This document shows positions 29,123 through 38,603 of a stretch of DNA of 47,314 nt, piece by piece (position 1 is the first letter of the stretch; each line of letters begins with the position of its first letter). The notes under the pieces were generated by a model that saw nothing but the letters and a program-made list of their open reading frames with translations, did no database searches and was not told where the DNA came from. The DNA is from an uncultured SAR86 cluster bacterium (lineage in GTDB: Bacteria > Pseudomonadota > Gammaproteobacteria > Magnimaribacterales > D2472). The stretch covers positions 1 through 47,314 of the forward strand of contig CABXJR010000004.1 in the NCBI GenBank assembly GCA_902512655.1, written 5' to 3'. The translations under genes and the position numbers were made by a program.

Positions 29123-29926
29123 ATGAGTACATATGTAATTGGGGATGTGCATGGCTGTTTTGATCAGTTTATTAGCTTATTAGATAAAATTGATTACAAC
29201 AGCCAAGTAGACAAAATTATCCTAACAGGAGATTTAGTAAACAGAGGCCCAGAATCTCTTGCTGTTTTGAATTACTGCATGGCAGATAAGAATATTACCT
29301 CTGTATTGGGCAATCATGATCTTTATTTACTTTACTTGATGAATATTAATCAAGGTAAAGATGAGTTAAAAACAGTGGTTAAAGCAGAAAATAATATGCA
29401 AATTTTTGAATGGCTCATCACACGCCCTCTGCTCATTGAAATTTCTGATCAATCTAATCAAAATAAATTTATTATTACGCATGCAGGTATTCCAGAAATT
29501 TGGTCTATAGAAAAAGCACGGGAACTGGCAGAGGAAGTCTCAACGGCACTGCTTGGAAATGCATCTAAAATACTCCAAGCCATATGGGGGGATGACCCAA
29601 ATATTTGGAATGAATCATTGGAAGGCAATGATAGGTATCGAATTGTTATTAACTACTTAACTAGAATGAGATTTTTAGGCAATGCTGCAAGTCTAGACTT
29701 AAAAAATACAAGCACAAAAGCTACAGAGGGTTTTAAACCCTGGTTTGACTATGATTCTGCAGCCTATCAAAAAAAGAACCAATATTATGTATTTGGTCAT
29801 TGGGCATCTTTAAATGGTCAAACCAATAACCCTCACTTCATTGGTTTGGATACTGGTTGCGTTTGGGAGGGTAATCTTACAGCCCTGAGGGTTGATGATT
29901 TAGAAAAAATTTCGGTACAGTATTAG
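29123..29926 (+). CDS. apaH: Symmetrical bis(5'-nucleosyl)-tetraphosphatase
   Basis: 267 aa; YVIGDVHGCFDQF, LTGDLVNRGPESL, VLGNHDLYLL, ITHAGIP, FGHWASLNG, GLDTGCVWEGNLTALR. Confidence 0.96.
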   Translation: MSTYVIGDVHGCFDQFISLLDKIDYNSQVDKIILTGDLVNRGPESLAVLNYCMADKNITSVLGNHDLYLLYLMNINQGKDELKTVVKAENNMQIFEWLITRPLLIEISDQSNQNKFIITHAGIPEIWSIEKARELAEEVSTALLGNASKILQAIWGDDPNIWNESLEGNDRYRIVINYLTRMRFLGNAASLDLKNTSTKATEGFKPWFDYDSAAYQKKNQYYVFGHWASLNGQTNNPHFIGLDTGCVWEGNLTALRVDDLEKISVQY

Positions 29927-29927
29927 C

Positions 29928-30944
29928 ATGAAAGTTTTTCAAGTTGGCGGATCTGTAAGAGACGAGTTGCTTGGGGTTGAGCCTAAGGATCGTGATTGGG
30001 TTGTGGTAAATTCAAGCCCAGAAGAAATGGAAGAAAATGGCTTCAAACCAATAGGTAAAGATTTTCCAGTTTTTTTACATCCAGAAACAAATGAGGAATA
30101 TGCACTGGCTAGAACTGAAAGAAAGTCTGGTGTTGGCTATAAAGGCTTTGAATTTTATTTTGATTCAAGCGTCACGCTTGAAGATGATCTAAAACGAAGA
30201 GACTTCACAATTAATTCTATAGCCAAAGATGAGAATGGAAATATCATTGATCCTTTTGAAGGAAGACTGGATTTACAAAACAAGATATTTAAACATACCT
30301 CACCAGCTTTTGAAGAAGACCCTCTTCGAGTCTTGAGATTTGCAAGATTCAAAGCATATGAGCAACTCCATAAATTCAATCTTCATGAGGAAACAAGGGG
30401 TTATTTTGAAAAGATTATTACATCAAAAGAATTGAAAGACCTTTCACCGGAAAGAGTTTGGATGGAAACTAAAAAGGCTCTTGAAAACAATTTTAGTAAT
30501 GAATTTTTTAAGGCTTTAATTGATTACCATTTAACTGATCCATGGTTTATTGGCTTGAAGAATATTTCTTGTGATGGAGATTTACCGGGACTTAAATGGG
30601 CTGATATGCAAAGAATAAATGGCTTTCAGCTCTGCGCATCCTTGCCAACTCCAAACTCATTTCTAAAAATACAAGAATCTTTAAAACAAGTAATTGATTT
30701 TATTGCCTGCAAAGAGAAATCAGAAAAATTGAAATTAGTTGGAAAGATAAATGTGCATCGTAACTATGAAATATTGATGCGCTTCAAAAAATATAATTTT
30801 TTAAAAGATAATTGGGGCTACTTAGAGAAAATATTTAAATTGGTCATGGCAATGGACTTTTCAGTATTAGTAAACGTTGATGCATCTGAAGTTTCGCATC
30901 AAAAACAATTGCTTTATTATGAAGCCTTAAAAGAGATCATATGA
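29928..30944 (+). CDS. cca: CCA tRNA nucleotidyltransferase (short form)
   Basis: 338 aa; FQVGGSVRDELLGVEPKDRDWVVV, RTERKSGVGYKGF, LKRRDFTINSIAKDENGNIIDPFEGRLDLQNK, DPLRVLRFARFKA. Confidence 0.94.
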   Translation: MKVFQVGGSVRDELLGVEPKDRDWVVVNSSPEEMEENGFKPIGKDFPVFLHPETNEEYALARTERKSGVGYKGFEFYFDSSVTLEDDLKRRDFTINSIAKDENGNIIDPFEGRLDLQNKIFKHTSPAFEEDPLRVLRFARFKAYEQLHKFNLHEETRGYFEKIITSKELKDLSPERVWMETKKALENNFSNEFFKALIDYHLTDPWFIGLKNISCDGDLPGLKWADMQRINGFQLCASLPTPNSFLKIQESLKQVIDFIACKEKSEKLKLVGKINVHRNYEILMRFKKYNFLKDNWGYLEKIFKLVMAMDFSVLVNVDASEVSHQKQLLYYEALKEII

Positions 30945-31666
30945 ATAAAACAATTCTTATCACTGGAGCAGCTAAAAGGATAGGCAAGGAGATGGCCTTA
31001 TCATTTTTTAGTAAAGGTTGGGATATTGTGATTCACTACAATGGCTCAGAAGTAGAAGCTGAAGCACTGGCAGATAAAATGAATTCTGAAAGAAGTAATA
31101 GCGCTATGATTGCCCAAGCAAATCTTGAAAATGCAAATGAAGTTGCAAAATTGGTGGAAAAAACACTATCAAAAAATTCCCGTATTGACGCATTGATTAA
31201 CAATGCCTCGACCTTCTACCCTACTCCAATTGGAACTTTCTCTGAAGAAAGTTGGAATGCTCTTATGGGAAGTAATTTAAAAGCGCCGCTCTTTTTAATT
31301 CAGTCATTTCATAAAGAGCTAGAAAAGAACAAAGGTTTTATTATCAACGTCACTGATATTAATGTTGACAGAGCTTTGGTCAATCATTCAATTTATCTTG
31401 CTGCCAAGTCTGGTTTGCAAACTCTCACAAAGTCCCTAGCAAAAGAATTAGCTCCCAACATTAGAGTTAATGCAATAGCTCCCGGTGCTATCCTGGAGCC
31501 ACCCAATGCAGAATGGACAACAGAGCAAAAAAATAACATTGTTAATGCGGTTCCATTGAAGAGAATGGGAGCTGAGAAAGATATTGTAGATGCGGCAATA
31601 TATCTATCTGAAGCAGAATATGTGACGGGTCAGATATTAAACATAGATGGAGGAAAGTCTCTCTAA
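30941..31666 (+). CDS. SDR-family pteridine reductase-like (FolM/PTR1-like)
   Basis: 241 aa; ILITGAAKRIGKEMALSF, NNASTFYPTPIGTF, YLAAKSGLQTLTKSLAKELAPNIRVNAIAPGAI; close to folK/folB. Confidence 0.8.
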   Translation: MNKTILITGAAKRIGKEMALSFFSKGWDIVIHYNGSEVEAEALADKMNSERSNSAMIAQANLENANEVAKLVEKTLSKNSRIDALINNASTFYPTPIGTFSEESWNALMGSNLKAPLFLIQSFHKELEKNKGFIINVTDINVDRALVNHSIYLAAKSGLQTLTKSLAKELAPNIRVNAIAPGAILEPPNAEWTTEQKNNIVNAVPLKRMGAEKDIVDAAIYLSEAEYVTGQILNIDGGKSL

Positions 31667-32739
31667 TGAATGACTCTAATGCGAATAATCCAGATGGTAA
31701 TGTACTTTTTTCAGGAACCATGGAAGTTGCCGAGAACCTTAAGTTTAATGAGTCGGGCTTACAAGAGTGGTTTGGAGACAATATTTCTTCAGCGGGGAAA
31801 ATTTTAAAGATTGCTCAATTTAAAGGCGGTCAATCAAATCCAACATATAAAATTACTACTGAAAAACAGCAATTTGTTCTACGCAGAAAACCACCAGGTG
31901 TCTTATTACCATCTGCTCATGCTGTAGATAGAGAATATAAGGTGATGACTGCTCTTCAACAATCCAGGGTCCCAGTGCCTAAAACTTATGGTCTGTGTGA
32001 AGATGAAGAAGTCATAGGAACGCCTTTTTTTGTCATGGATTTCCTCGATGGCAATATTTATTGGGACTTGTTATTGGGTGATAAATCTCAAACCGAAAGA
32101 TCTGATATTTATGCAAGTAAAAACAATGTAATTGCTCAACTTCATATGGTTGATTATGAATCAGTGGGATTATCTGATTATGGTAAACCTGGCAATTACA
32201 TTGCTAGACAAGTTTCTAGATGGACCAAACAATACATAGCTTCAGAAACTCAGGATATTGCAGCAATGAACAAGCTAATAGATTGGCTTCCATCAAATAT
32301 TCCTGATGAAGATGAGACATCAATTGTGCATGGAGATTATCGACTAGATAACATGGTGTTTAATGCAAATAATAATGTCATGGGTGTTTTAGATTGGGAG
32401 CTTTCAACATTGGGACACCCTATTGCTGACTTTAATTATCATTGTATTAGCTGGAGAAATATTCCTGATCTAGCCGATGAAAAATTCTGTAATGAAAATG
32501 GCATTCCAACTGAAAAAGAATATAGAAATATGTATTCTGAGATTACTGGTAAAAACCTTGATGAGCATTGGGAGTTTTACACTATTTTTAACATCTTTAA
32601 ACTTGCAGGAATCTTACAGGGGATCATGGGCAGAGTTAGAGATGGGACTGCTGCAAGTAAGCATGCCGAAGATCGAGGCAATCAAGTGGCTCCTCTAGCA
32701 GAAGCAGCCTGGGAACTAGTCGAAAAGAACTACAAATAA
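31666..32739 (+). CDS. Phosphotransferase family protein (ACAD10/APH-like)
   Basis: 357 aa; FKGGQSNPTYKITTEKQQFVLRRKPPGVLLPSAHAVDREYKVMTAL, HGDYRLDNMVFNANNNVMGVLDWELSTLGHPIADFNYH. Confidence 0.9.
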   Translation: MNDSNANNPDGNVLFSGTMEVAENLKFNESGLQEWFGDNISSAGKILKIAQFKGGQSNPTYKITTEKQQFVLRRKPPGVLLPSAHAVDREYKVMTALQQSRVPVPKTYGLCEDEEVIGTPFFVMDFLDGNIYWDLLLGDKSQTERSDIYASKNNVIAQLHMVDYESVGLSDYGKPGNYIARQVSRWTKQYIASETQDIAAMNKLIDWLPSNIPDEDETSIVHGDYRLDNMVFNANNNVMGVLDWELSTLGHPIADFNYHCISWRNIPDLADEKFCNENGIPTEKEYRNMYSEITGKNLDEHWEFYTIFNIFKLAGILQGIMGRVRDGTAASKHAEDRGNQVAPLAEAAWELVEKNYK

Positions 32740-32741
32740 AC

Positions 32742-33119
32742 TCATAATAATTCTTCGAGCGGGTCAGAAACAAAACGATATTTAGCTATCTCATAGCTCT
32801 CAAAAAGTATCTCCTCATCATCGTTTAGCTGCAATACAATATCTATATCAAGTGTTCTCGATGAGAATTTTTGAGCATTTCTATCTCTACCATAGCTATC
32901 TTCTATGTCTTTCAGCTTCTTCTTAAGATCTTCAAAGGCAAGAGAAGATACTCCAGAAAAAATAAGATTTAAGAAATCATCTCCATCAAAACCCTCTGCT
33001 TGGGTTTTGTGGATTGAAGAGCACTCTGTTTCGGTAAGAATTTTATTCAGCGCAGAAATAGCCAACTCAAGGTTTGATTCCGGATTAATATTACTTCCAA
33101 GCGAAAGATAGTACTTCAT
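32742..33119 (-). CDS. folK: 2-amino-4-hydroxy-6-hydroxymethyldihydropteridine pyrophosphokinase, short/divergent
   Basis: 125 aa; YLSLGSNINPESNLELAISAL, DFLNLIFSG, DIEDSYGRDRNAQKFSSRTLDIDIVL, FVSDPLEEL; adjacent to folB. Confidence 0.85.
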   Translation of the reverse strand: MKYYLSLGSNINPESNLELAISALNKILTETECSSIHKTQAEGFDGDDFLNLIFSGVSSLAFEDLKKKLKDIEDSYGRDRNAQKFSSRTLDIDIVLQLNDDEEILFESYEIAKYRFVSDPLEELL

Positions 33120-33466
33120 TATCTATGAATAATAACTCCAACATCCTCGGCATGCCTTAATGCACCCGGCTTCGAGACTCTTAACTTAAGTGAATTAACT
33201 TTATATTTAGTCTTTACAAGATCAGCAATGCCTTCTGCCAAAGTTTCTTGCAGTTGAAATTCAGATTCCTCTACAAACTTAATAATTCCTTTGGTAATTT
33301 TTTTATAATCAATAGTATCTTCAATGGCATCTGTTTTTGCAGCTCTCTTGCAATCAAACGCCATCTCTAGATCAATGCTTACTTCTTGGCGAACCTCGCG
33401 CTCCCATCCAAATATTCCTATGATCGTTTGAGCTCTTAGATCTTTAATATAAATGATATCTTGCAT
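33119..33466 (-). CDS. folB: Dihydroneopterin aldolase
   Basis: 115 aa; IYIKDLRAQTIIGIFGWEREVRQEVSIDLEM, TIDYKKITKGIIKFVEESEFQLQETLAEGIADLV. Confidence 0.94.
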   Translation of the reverse strand: MQDIIYIKDLRAQTIIGIFGWEREVRQEVSIDLEMAFDCKRAAKTDAIEDTIDYKKITKGIIKFVEESEFQLQETLAEGIADLVKTKYKVNSLKLRVSKPGALRHAEDVGVIIHR

Positions 33467-33467
33467 T

Positions 33468-34466
33468 CTATTTCATCCCCAAAGGCCAGCGCGGTCTGGC
33501 ATGCGATTGCAGCTGATGTGTTGCTTCATCTATTTTGAGGCTTCCTAGGTATGCAATCATTGCAGCATTGTCTGTGCAATGCGCAATTGGTGGATATAAA
33601 ACTCTTATATTTAATGATTTCTGGAGAGTAGAAATTTTCTCTCGAAGCAATTTGTTTGCTGCCACTCCTCCAGCCAAAATAATTCCCTCTCTGCCACTGT
33701 CATTTAAAGCTTTAGATATTTTTTTGACTAGCACCTCTGTAGCTGCATGCTGAAAAGATGCGCAAATATCCGCCTGAACTTGCTCAGTGATCTTATTCAG
33801 ATCTTGAACAGCGTAAAGTACTGAAGTCTTTAAACCGCTAAAACTAAAATCATAATCATCGCTATGTAGCATTGGCTGGGGAAACTTAAATTTTTTAGGA
33901 TCACCTTGTTGTGCCATCTTTTCTATCTCTGGACCGCCCGGATAACCCAGACCGATAAGCTTAGCCACTTTATCAAAGGCCTCTCCGACGGCATCATCCC
34001 TAGACTGACCTAGAATCTTATAATCATTCAAGCCCTTTACATCAATAATGAGTGAATGACCCCCAGACACAAGCAATGTTAAAAAAGGAAAATCTAGTTT
34101 ATCTCCACTAAGAAAAGGAGCCATTAAATGACCCTCAAGATGATTAACCGGTATTAATGGTTTATTAAGAGCAAGCGCTAGTCCTTGAGCAAAATTTTCA
34201 CCTATTAACAATGTTCCCAATAATCCAGGACCAGCTGTGTATGCTATTTGATCAATGTTGCTTGAATCTATATCTCCTAAAGCTTTTTTATAAATATGAG
34301 TAATTTTTTGGCAATGATCCCTAGAAGCAAGTTCCGGTATAACACCGCCATACTCTCCGTGAAGCTCTATCTGAGAAAAAACTGCCTCGCCAATCAACCC
34401 TTTATCAGAATCATAAAGAGCAACGGCAGTTTCGTCGCATGATGTTTCAATACCTAAAGTAATCAT
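33468..34466 (-). CDS. tsaD: tRNA N6-adenosine threonylcarbamoyltransferase TsaD
   Basis: 332 aa; LGIETSCDETAVALYD, GGVIPELASRDHCQ, YTAGPGLLGTLLIG, NHLEGHLMAPFL, LVSGGHSLI, LAGGVAANKLLR. Confidence 0.98.
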   Translation of the reverse strand: MITLGIETSCDETAVALYDSDKGLIGEAVFSQIELHGEYGGVIPELASRDHCQKITHIYKKALGDIDSSNIDQIAYTAGPGLLGTLLIGENFAQGLALALNKPLIPVNHLEGHLMAPFLSGDKLDFPFLTLLVSGGHSLIIDVKGLNDYKILGQSRDDAVGEAFDKVAKLIGLGYPGGPEIEKMAQQGDPKKFKFPQPMLHSDDYDFSFSGLKTSVLYAVQDLNKITEQVQADICASFQHAATEVLVKKISKALNDSGREGIILAGGVAANKLLREKISTLQKSLNIRVLYPPIAHCTDNAAMIAYLGSLKIDEATHQLQSHARPRWPLGMK

Positions 34467-34516
34467 AAAAAAGTTTTTGCATTCACTCTATAAAAAGAAT
34501 AAACTACCCAGCAATT

Positions 34517-34735
34517 ATGCCTTCTATAATAATAAAAGATACAGAATACTTCGACGTTGGTCTAAGAAAATTTAAGCGAGCTTGTGAGAAAGCTGCGATC
34601 GTTCCAGAGATCCGCGCTAGAGAATTCTATGAAAAACCAACAGCTGTAAGAAAGAGAAAGATGGCAGCTGCAATCAAACGAGCACACAAAACTAATAGAA
34701 AATTTAGTTTCTCAAGGCAAAGATCCTATCGCTAA
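34517..34735 (+). CDS. rpsU: 30S ribosomal protein S21
   Basis: 72 aa; [58 protein letters not shown]. Confidence 0.97.
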   Translation: MPSIIIKDTEYFDVGLRKFKRACEKAAIVPEIRAREFYEKPTAVRKRKMAAAIKRAHKTNRKFSFSRQRSYR

Positions 34736-34736
34736 T

Positions 34737-35180
34737 TTGTCTCTCTTAGACAACATCAATCAAGATTTAAAGGCGGCCATGCTTAGCAAGGATGTTGTCA
34801 CGCGTGATACTTTACGAATGTTGATCTCAGACATCAAAAAATTCGAGATTGATGAAAGAGTTGAAGCTGATGATGCCAAAATTTCTAATTTAATTAACAA
34901 GAATGTAAAACAGCGAAGGGACTCAATAGAGCAGTTTAAAAATGGGGGTCGTGATGACCTTGTTGCTACCGAACAAAGCCAGCTAGATGTAATCCTAAAA
35001 TACTTACCAAAGCAATTATCAGAAGAAGAAATCCAGTCGCTCATCCAAGAAGGAATTGCAGCAGTCTCTGCCGAGGGCATGCAAGACATGGGCAAACTAA
35101 TGGGTCATCTTAAGCCGCAATTTGAGGGCAAAGCTGATATGTCAGTTGTCAGCAAACTGGTAAAAGAGCTCTTAAATTAA
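34737..35180 (+). CDS. GatB/YqeY domain-containing protein
   Basis: 147 aa, TTG start; NQDLKAAMLSKDVVTRDTLRMLISDIKKFEIDE...QRRDSIEQFKNGGRDDLVATEQSQLDVILKYLPKQLSEEEI; follows rpsU. Confidence 0.93.
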   Translation: MSLLDNINQDLKAAMLSKDVVTRDTLRMLISDIKKFEIDERVEADDAKISNLINKNVKQRRDSIEQFKNGGRDDLVATEQSQLDVILKYLPKQLSEEEIQSLIQEGIAAVSAEGMQDMGKLMGHLKPQFEGKADMSVVSKLVKELLN

Positions 35181-35186
35181 TTACCC

Positions 35187-36431
35187 TTAATGTTTATATG
35201 AAGAAGGTTTATCTTCTTTATTAATATATCTTTCAGTTAATTTAGAAGATCGTGAACTTAAATCTTGTAACCTACCTTCTATCATGACAATTTTAGGAAA
35301 AGAAGCTGGCTCCAATGGATCTCCGTCCCAAACAATAATATCAGCTAATTTACCAGGCTCAATTGATCCCCTGTTATCAAGATTAAACGTTTGAGCTACT
35401 GTCTGTGTCATTCCCTTGATTGCAGTCTCATAAGACATACCATGAGCAACTGCATTTCCAGATCCCTGCCTCATAAGATGATAATTGTGACTTCTTTGAG
35501 TACTAAACATAATTGGTATGCCCGCTTGATCTAGTATTCTTCCTAAATCCAAACTTGAACCAAGCTCATCGAATGAATTAGGTATATTATCCATAGGGTC
35601 TATAATCACCGGGGTATTGCTTTCTTGAAGTTTAGTTAAAACCATTGGCGCCTCTTCAACGCTTGCTAATACTAAATTTAAGCCATATTTTTTCTTCATA
35701 GCTAATGCTTGAAGAATGTCAACGGCCCGGTTTGTTTCTATAACAAATGGCATATCATCATTTGCCACTTTGCCTAATGCAATAATGTCTTGAGCTTGCA
35801 GCTCTAACTTGTCAGCAATAGTCATTTCTAGAATTTCTTCAACGGGAATACTCTTTGACAGTTTTCCTATTTCTAATAACGACTCAAGCAGTGATAAAGT
35901 TTCAGCACGAGACCCATAAGAAGAACCCAACCTACCAAACATAGCTATATCTTTGGATCCCTTAATTTCAAGACTTCCATCTAAAACAAAATGTGAACCT
36001 AGCCCAAAAATTGGAAAAGAGGATGTGCTTGGAGTGCTAATTGCGCTAGTGATTCCATTACTTCTATTCCAAGGAATTCCAGTTGAGTGAGGATTAAATG
36101 CATTAAAAATGCTAAAGCCAGCACTTAAAAGATCTGACTCATCATCACGGGTAACATCCAAAGCATTAATCTCAACTATTCCTAAATTGCTCATTGGTGA
36201 AATTAATCCTGGCGTAACTGGTAGCCCATTCACCTCAATCACCCTAGTATTGCCATCAATAATTAAATTATTACCCACGCCAACAATAATATTTTCAGAA
36301 ATAAGAATGTCTTGGACGGTTGCAGCTCCATTATTTCCTGAGTGCACTAAACCACCTTTTAACAAAACTGTTCCTGACAAAGTAGTAGCTGTAAAAAAAA
36401 CTAAAGCTAATGTTGTAAATAATCTTTTCAT
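35187..36431 (-). CDS. Amidohydrolase-like secreted protein lacking canonical metal-binding motifs
   Basis: 414 aa with signal peptide; amidohydrolase-type C-terminus GSIEPGKLADIIVWDGDPLEPASFP; canonical PGxIDxHxH region replaced by TPGLISPMSNLG. Confidence 0.8.
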   Translation of the reverse strand: MKRLFTTLALVFFTATTLSGTVLLKGGLVHSGNNGAATVQDILISENIIVGVGNNLIIDGNTRVIEVNGLPVTPGLISPMSNLGIVEINALDVTRDDESDLLSAGFSIFNAFNPHSTGIPWNRSNGITSAISTPSTSSFPIFGLGSHFVLDGSLEIKGSKDIAMFGRLGSSYGSRAETLSLLESLLEIGKLSKSIPVEEILEMTIADKLELQAQDIIALGKVANDDMPFVIETNRAVDILQALAMKKKYGLNLVLASVEEAPMVLTKLQESNTPVIIDPMDNIPNSFDELGSSLDLGRILDQAGIPIMFSTQRSHNYHLMRQGSGNAVAHGMSYETAIKGMTQTVAQTFNLDNRGSIEPGKLADIIVWDGDPLEPASFPKIVMIEGRLQDLSSRSSKLTERYINKEDKPSSYKH

Positions 36432-36432
36432 G

Positions 36433-37842
36433 TTATTGAACTCTATTGTCTTGAGGTTTAATAATTCCTAAATCAAAATCAGTGATAGGCTGAATTTTGG
36501 GGTTGTTCATATCGAATGCTAAGGCACCATCTATCAAAACTTTTTCTGCTATAGAATAGACACTAAAAGGATTGCCAGTCCAAACAACTAGATCAGCATC
36601 TTTGCCAACTTCTATGCTGCCTGTTTGATCAAGTATTCCTGCTGCTTTAGCAGGATTGCTTGTAATCCAGCGCATGGCATGAGCTTTAGAAATTTTATAG
36701 CCCGCCCTATTACCTGCAGCCATTGCCTTGGCTGCTTCTTGATTGAGGTGCTGAATTCCCACCGCATCATCTGAGTGAACTATTGCGCATCCAGTTCCAT
36801 TTCTGGCTTGATCGATTATTGCTACATTTGCCTGAACCATGTCATATGCTTCATGCTTGAAGCCCCACCAATCGGCCCATAAAGCAGCGCAAATTCCTTC
36901 GTCTGCTAAGAGGTCAGCTATCTTATAGGCTTCAACGGCATGGTGAAAAGCAGTAATTTTATAATTAAACTCTTTTGACAACTCTATCATCATTGCCATT
37001 TCCTCGGCCCGATAACAATGATTTTGAATAAGAATCTCTCCATTTAAGACTCCCATTAAAGTATCCATGGCTAAATCCCTTGTAGGTCTTCTATCTGAGT
37101 TTTTTTCATCCATCCCATCAGTGTATTCAACTGCGTCTATCCAGGCACTTCGATAGCCTGCCATATTGCCCATTCTCGTTGAGGGAGCTCGCTTGCGGTT
37201 ACCATAAACCCTTTTAGGATTTTCACCACAAGCCATTTTAAGTGAGTGTGGCGCACCAGGAAATTTCATTGCTTGAATAGTATTTTGCGAAATGTTTTTA
37301 AATGTTGCGCCCCTACCACCAAATAGATTTGCTGATCCTGGTAATACGTGGAACGCAGTTACTCCACCTTTTAATGCGAGAGCAAATTGAGGATCTTGAG
37401 TCCAAAGTGAATGCTCGGCCCAAACTTCAGCTGTAACTGGAGAAGTTGCCTCATTTCCATCAGAACTAGTAGAAACTCCAGGAGCAGAATAAACACCCAT
37501 GTGAGAGTGAATATCGATAATACCCGGAGTAATCCATTTATCAGTTGCATCAATAACCATAACGTCAGGAGCTGTTATAGATTCACCAATTTCTAAAATT
37601 TTGCCTTCCGAAAGCAATAAATCGTAATTTCGAAATTCTCCTCCCAAACCATCATAAATGTTAGCTGACTTAAAAAGTATTGGCTCTGAATTCATTGGAG
37701 CATAAGTTGAAGCAAATGCATTATCAATTCCTGGATTGATTGAGTCTGATGCAGAATCTCCAAATGAAAGATCGATATTAAAACTTTCAGAGCAACTGAT
37801 AATAGTAAAAAGTAGTAAAGGTAAAAGTACTTTGTTATTCAT
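36433..37842 (-). CDS. Amidohydrolase (imidazolonepropionase-like), probable lipoprotein
   Basis: Likely start MNNKVLLPLLLFTIISC at 37842 (lipobox-like IISC); ITPGIIDIHSHMGVY, IQNHCYRAEEM, TAFHHAVEAYK, IVHSDDAVG, GSIEVGKDADLVVWTGNPF. Confidence 0.88.
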   Translation of the reverse strand: MNNKVLLPLLLFTIISCSESFNIDLSFGDSASDSINPGIDNAFASTYAPMNSEPILFKSANIYDGLGGEFRNYDLLLSEGKILEIGESITAPDVMVIDATDKWITPGIIDIHSHMGVYSAPGVSTSSDGNEATSPVTAEVWAEHSLWTQDPQFALALKGGVTAFHVLPGSANLFGGRGATFKNISQNTIQAMKFPGAPHSLKMACGENPKRVYGNRKRAPSTRMGNMAGYRSAWIDAVEYTDGMDEKNSDRRPTRDLAMDTLMGVLNGEILIQNHCYRAEEMAMMIELSKEFNYKITAFHHAVEAYKIADLLADEGICAALWADWWGFKHEAYDMVQANVAIIDQARNGTGCAIVHSDDAVGIQHLNQEAAKAMAAGNRAGYKISKAHAMRWITSNPAKAAGILDQTGSIEVGKDADLVVWTGNPFSVYSIAEKVLIDGALAFDMNNPKIQPITDFDLGIIKPQDNRVQ

Positions 37843-37886
37843 AATAGATTTTCCTCTTATAAAGATTATAGGACCATTTAAAGAGA

Positions 37887-37892
37887 TATAAT
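37887..37892 (+). promoter_or_regulatory. Candidate -10 element (TATAAT) immediately upstream of rph
   Basis: Exact TATAAT in the divergent intergenic region, ending 6 nt before the rph ATG at 37899; no good -35 seen. Confidence 0.3.
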
Positions 37893-37898
37893 ATTTAT

Positions 37899-38603
37899 AT
37901 GACAAGAAAAGATAATAGATCAAATGATGAAATGAGGCCTTTAGAAATTGAGGTTGGTGTTAATAAACATGCTGAAGGTTCTGCCTTAATAAAGTTTGGA
38001 GATACTCATGTAATTTGCACAGCAAGCATTGAAAATCATGTACCTAGATGGATGCGAGGCTCAAATGAAGGCTGGATTACTGCAGAATATGGAATGTTGC
38101 CTCGATCAACAAACGAACGAATGAATAGAGAGGCTGCCAGAGGCAAACAAAGTGGCAGGACCATGGAAATTCAACGACTGATAGGCAGATCTTTAAGGCA
38201 GGCTGTTGATCTAAAATATTTAAAAGATAAAACAATCAATATAGATTGTGATGTCATACAAGCAGATGGCGGAACAAGAACGGCATCTATTTCAGGTGCA
38301 TGTGTAGCTTTATTTGAAGCTATCAAAAACTCTCATGATGATCAAAGAGCAATTAAAGAGTATGTTGCAGCTGTTTCAATAGGATTAAAAGATGGTCGTC
38401 CTCTTTTAGATTTAGATTATGATGAAGATAGCTCTGCTGATACAGATTTGAACGTGGTAATGACAGAGAGTGGAGGAATCATAGAAATCCAAGGAACTGC
38501 TGAAGAACACCCTTTCACCAAAAATGAACTCGATGAAATGATTGAATCTGCTTCAAATGGCATTGCAGATATAGTAAGTTTTCAAAAGTCATGTATGAGC
38601 TAA
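37899..38603 (+). CDS. rph: Ribonuclease PH
   Basis: 234 aa; [88 protein letters not shown]. Confidence 0.98.
   Translation: MTRKDNRSNDEMRPLEIEVGVNKHAEGSALIKFGDTHVICTASIENHVPRWMRGSNEGWITAEYGMLPRSTNERMNREAARGKQSGRTMEIQRLIGRSLRQAVDLKYLKDKTINIDCDVIQADGGTRTASISGACVALFEAIKNSHDDQRAIKEYVAAVSIGLKDGRPLLDLDYDEDSSADTDLNVVMTESGGIIEIQGTAEEHPFTKNELDEMIESASNGIADIVSFQKSCMS

Noticed and set aside
37843-37923. Upstream 27-codon extension of the amidohydrolase (start at 37923) overlapping rph
   Set aside because: MNNKVLLPLLLFTIISC at 37842 makes a proper lipoprotein signal peptide; the extension would overlap the rph start.
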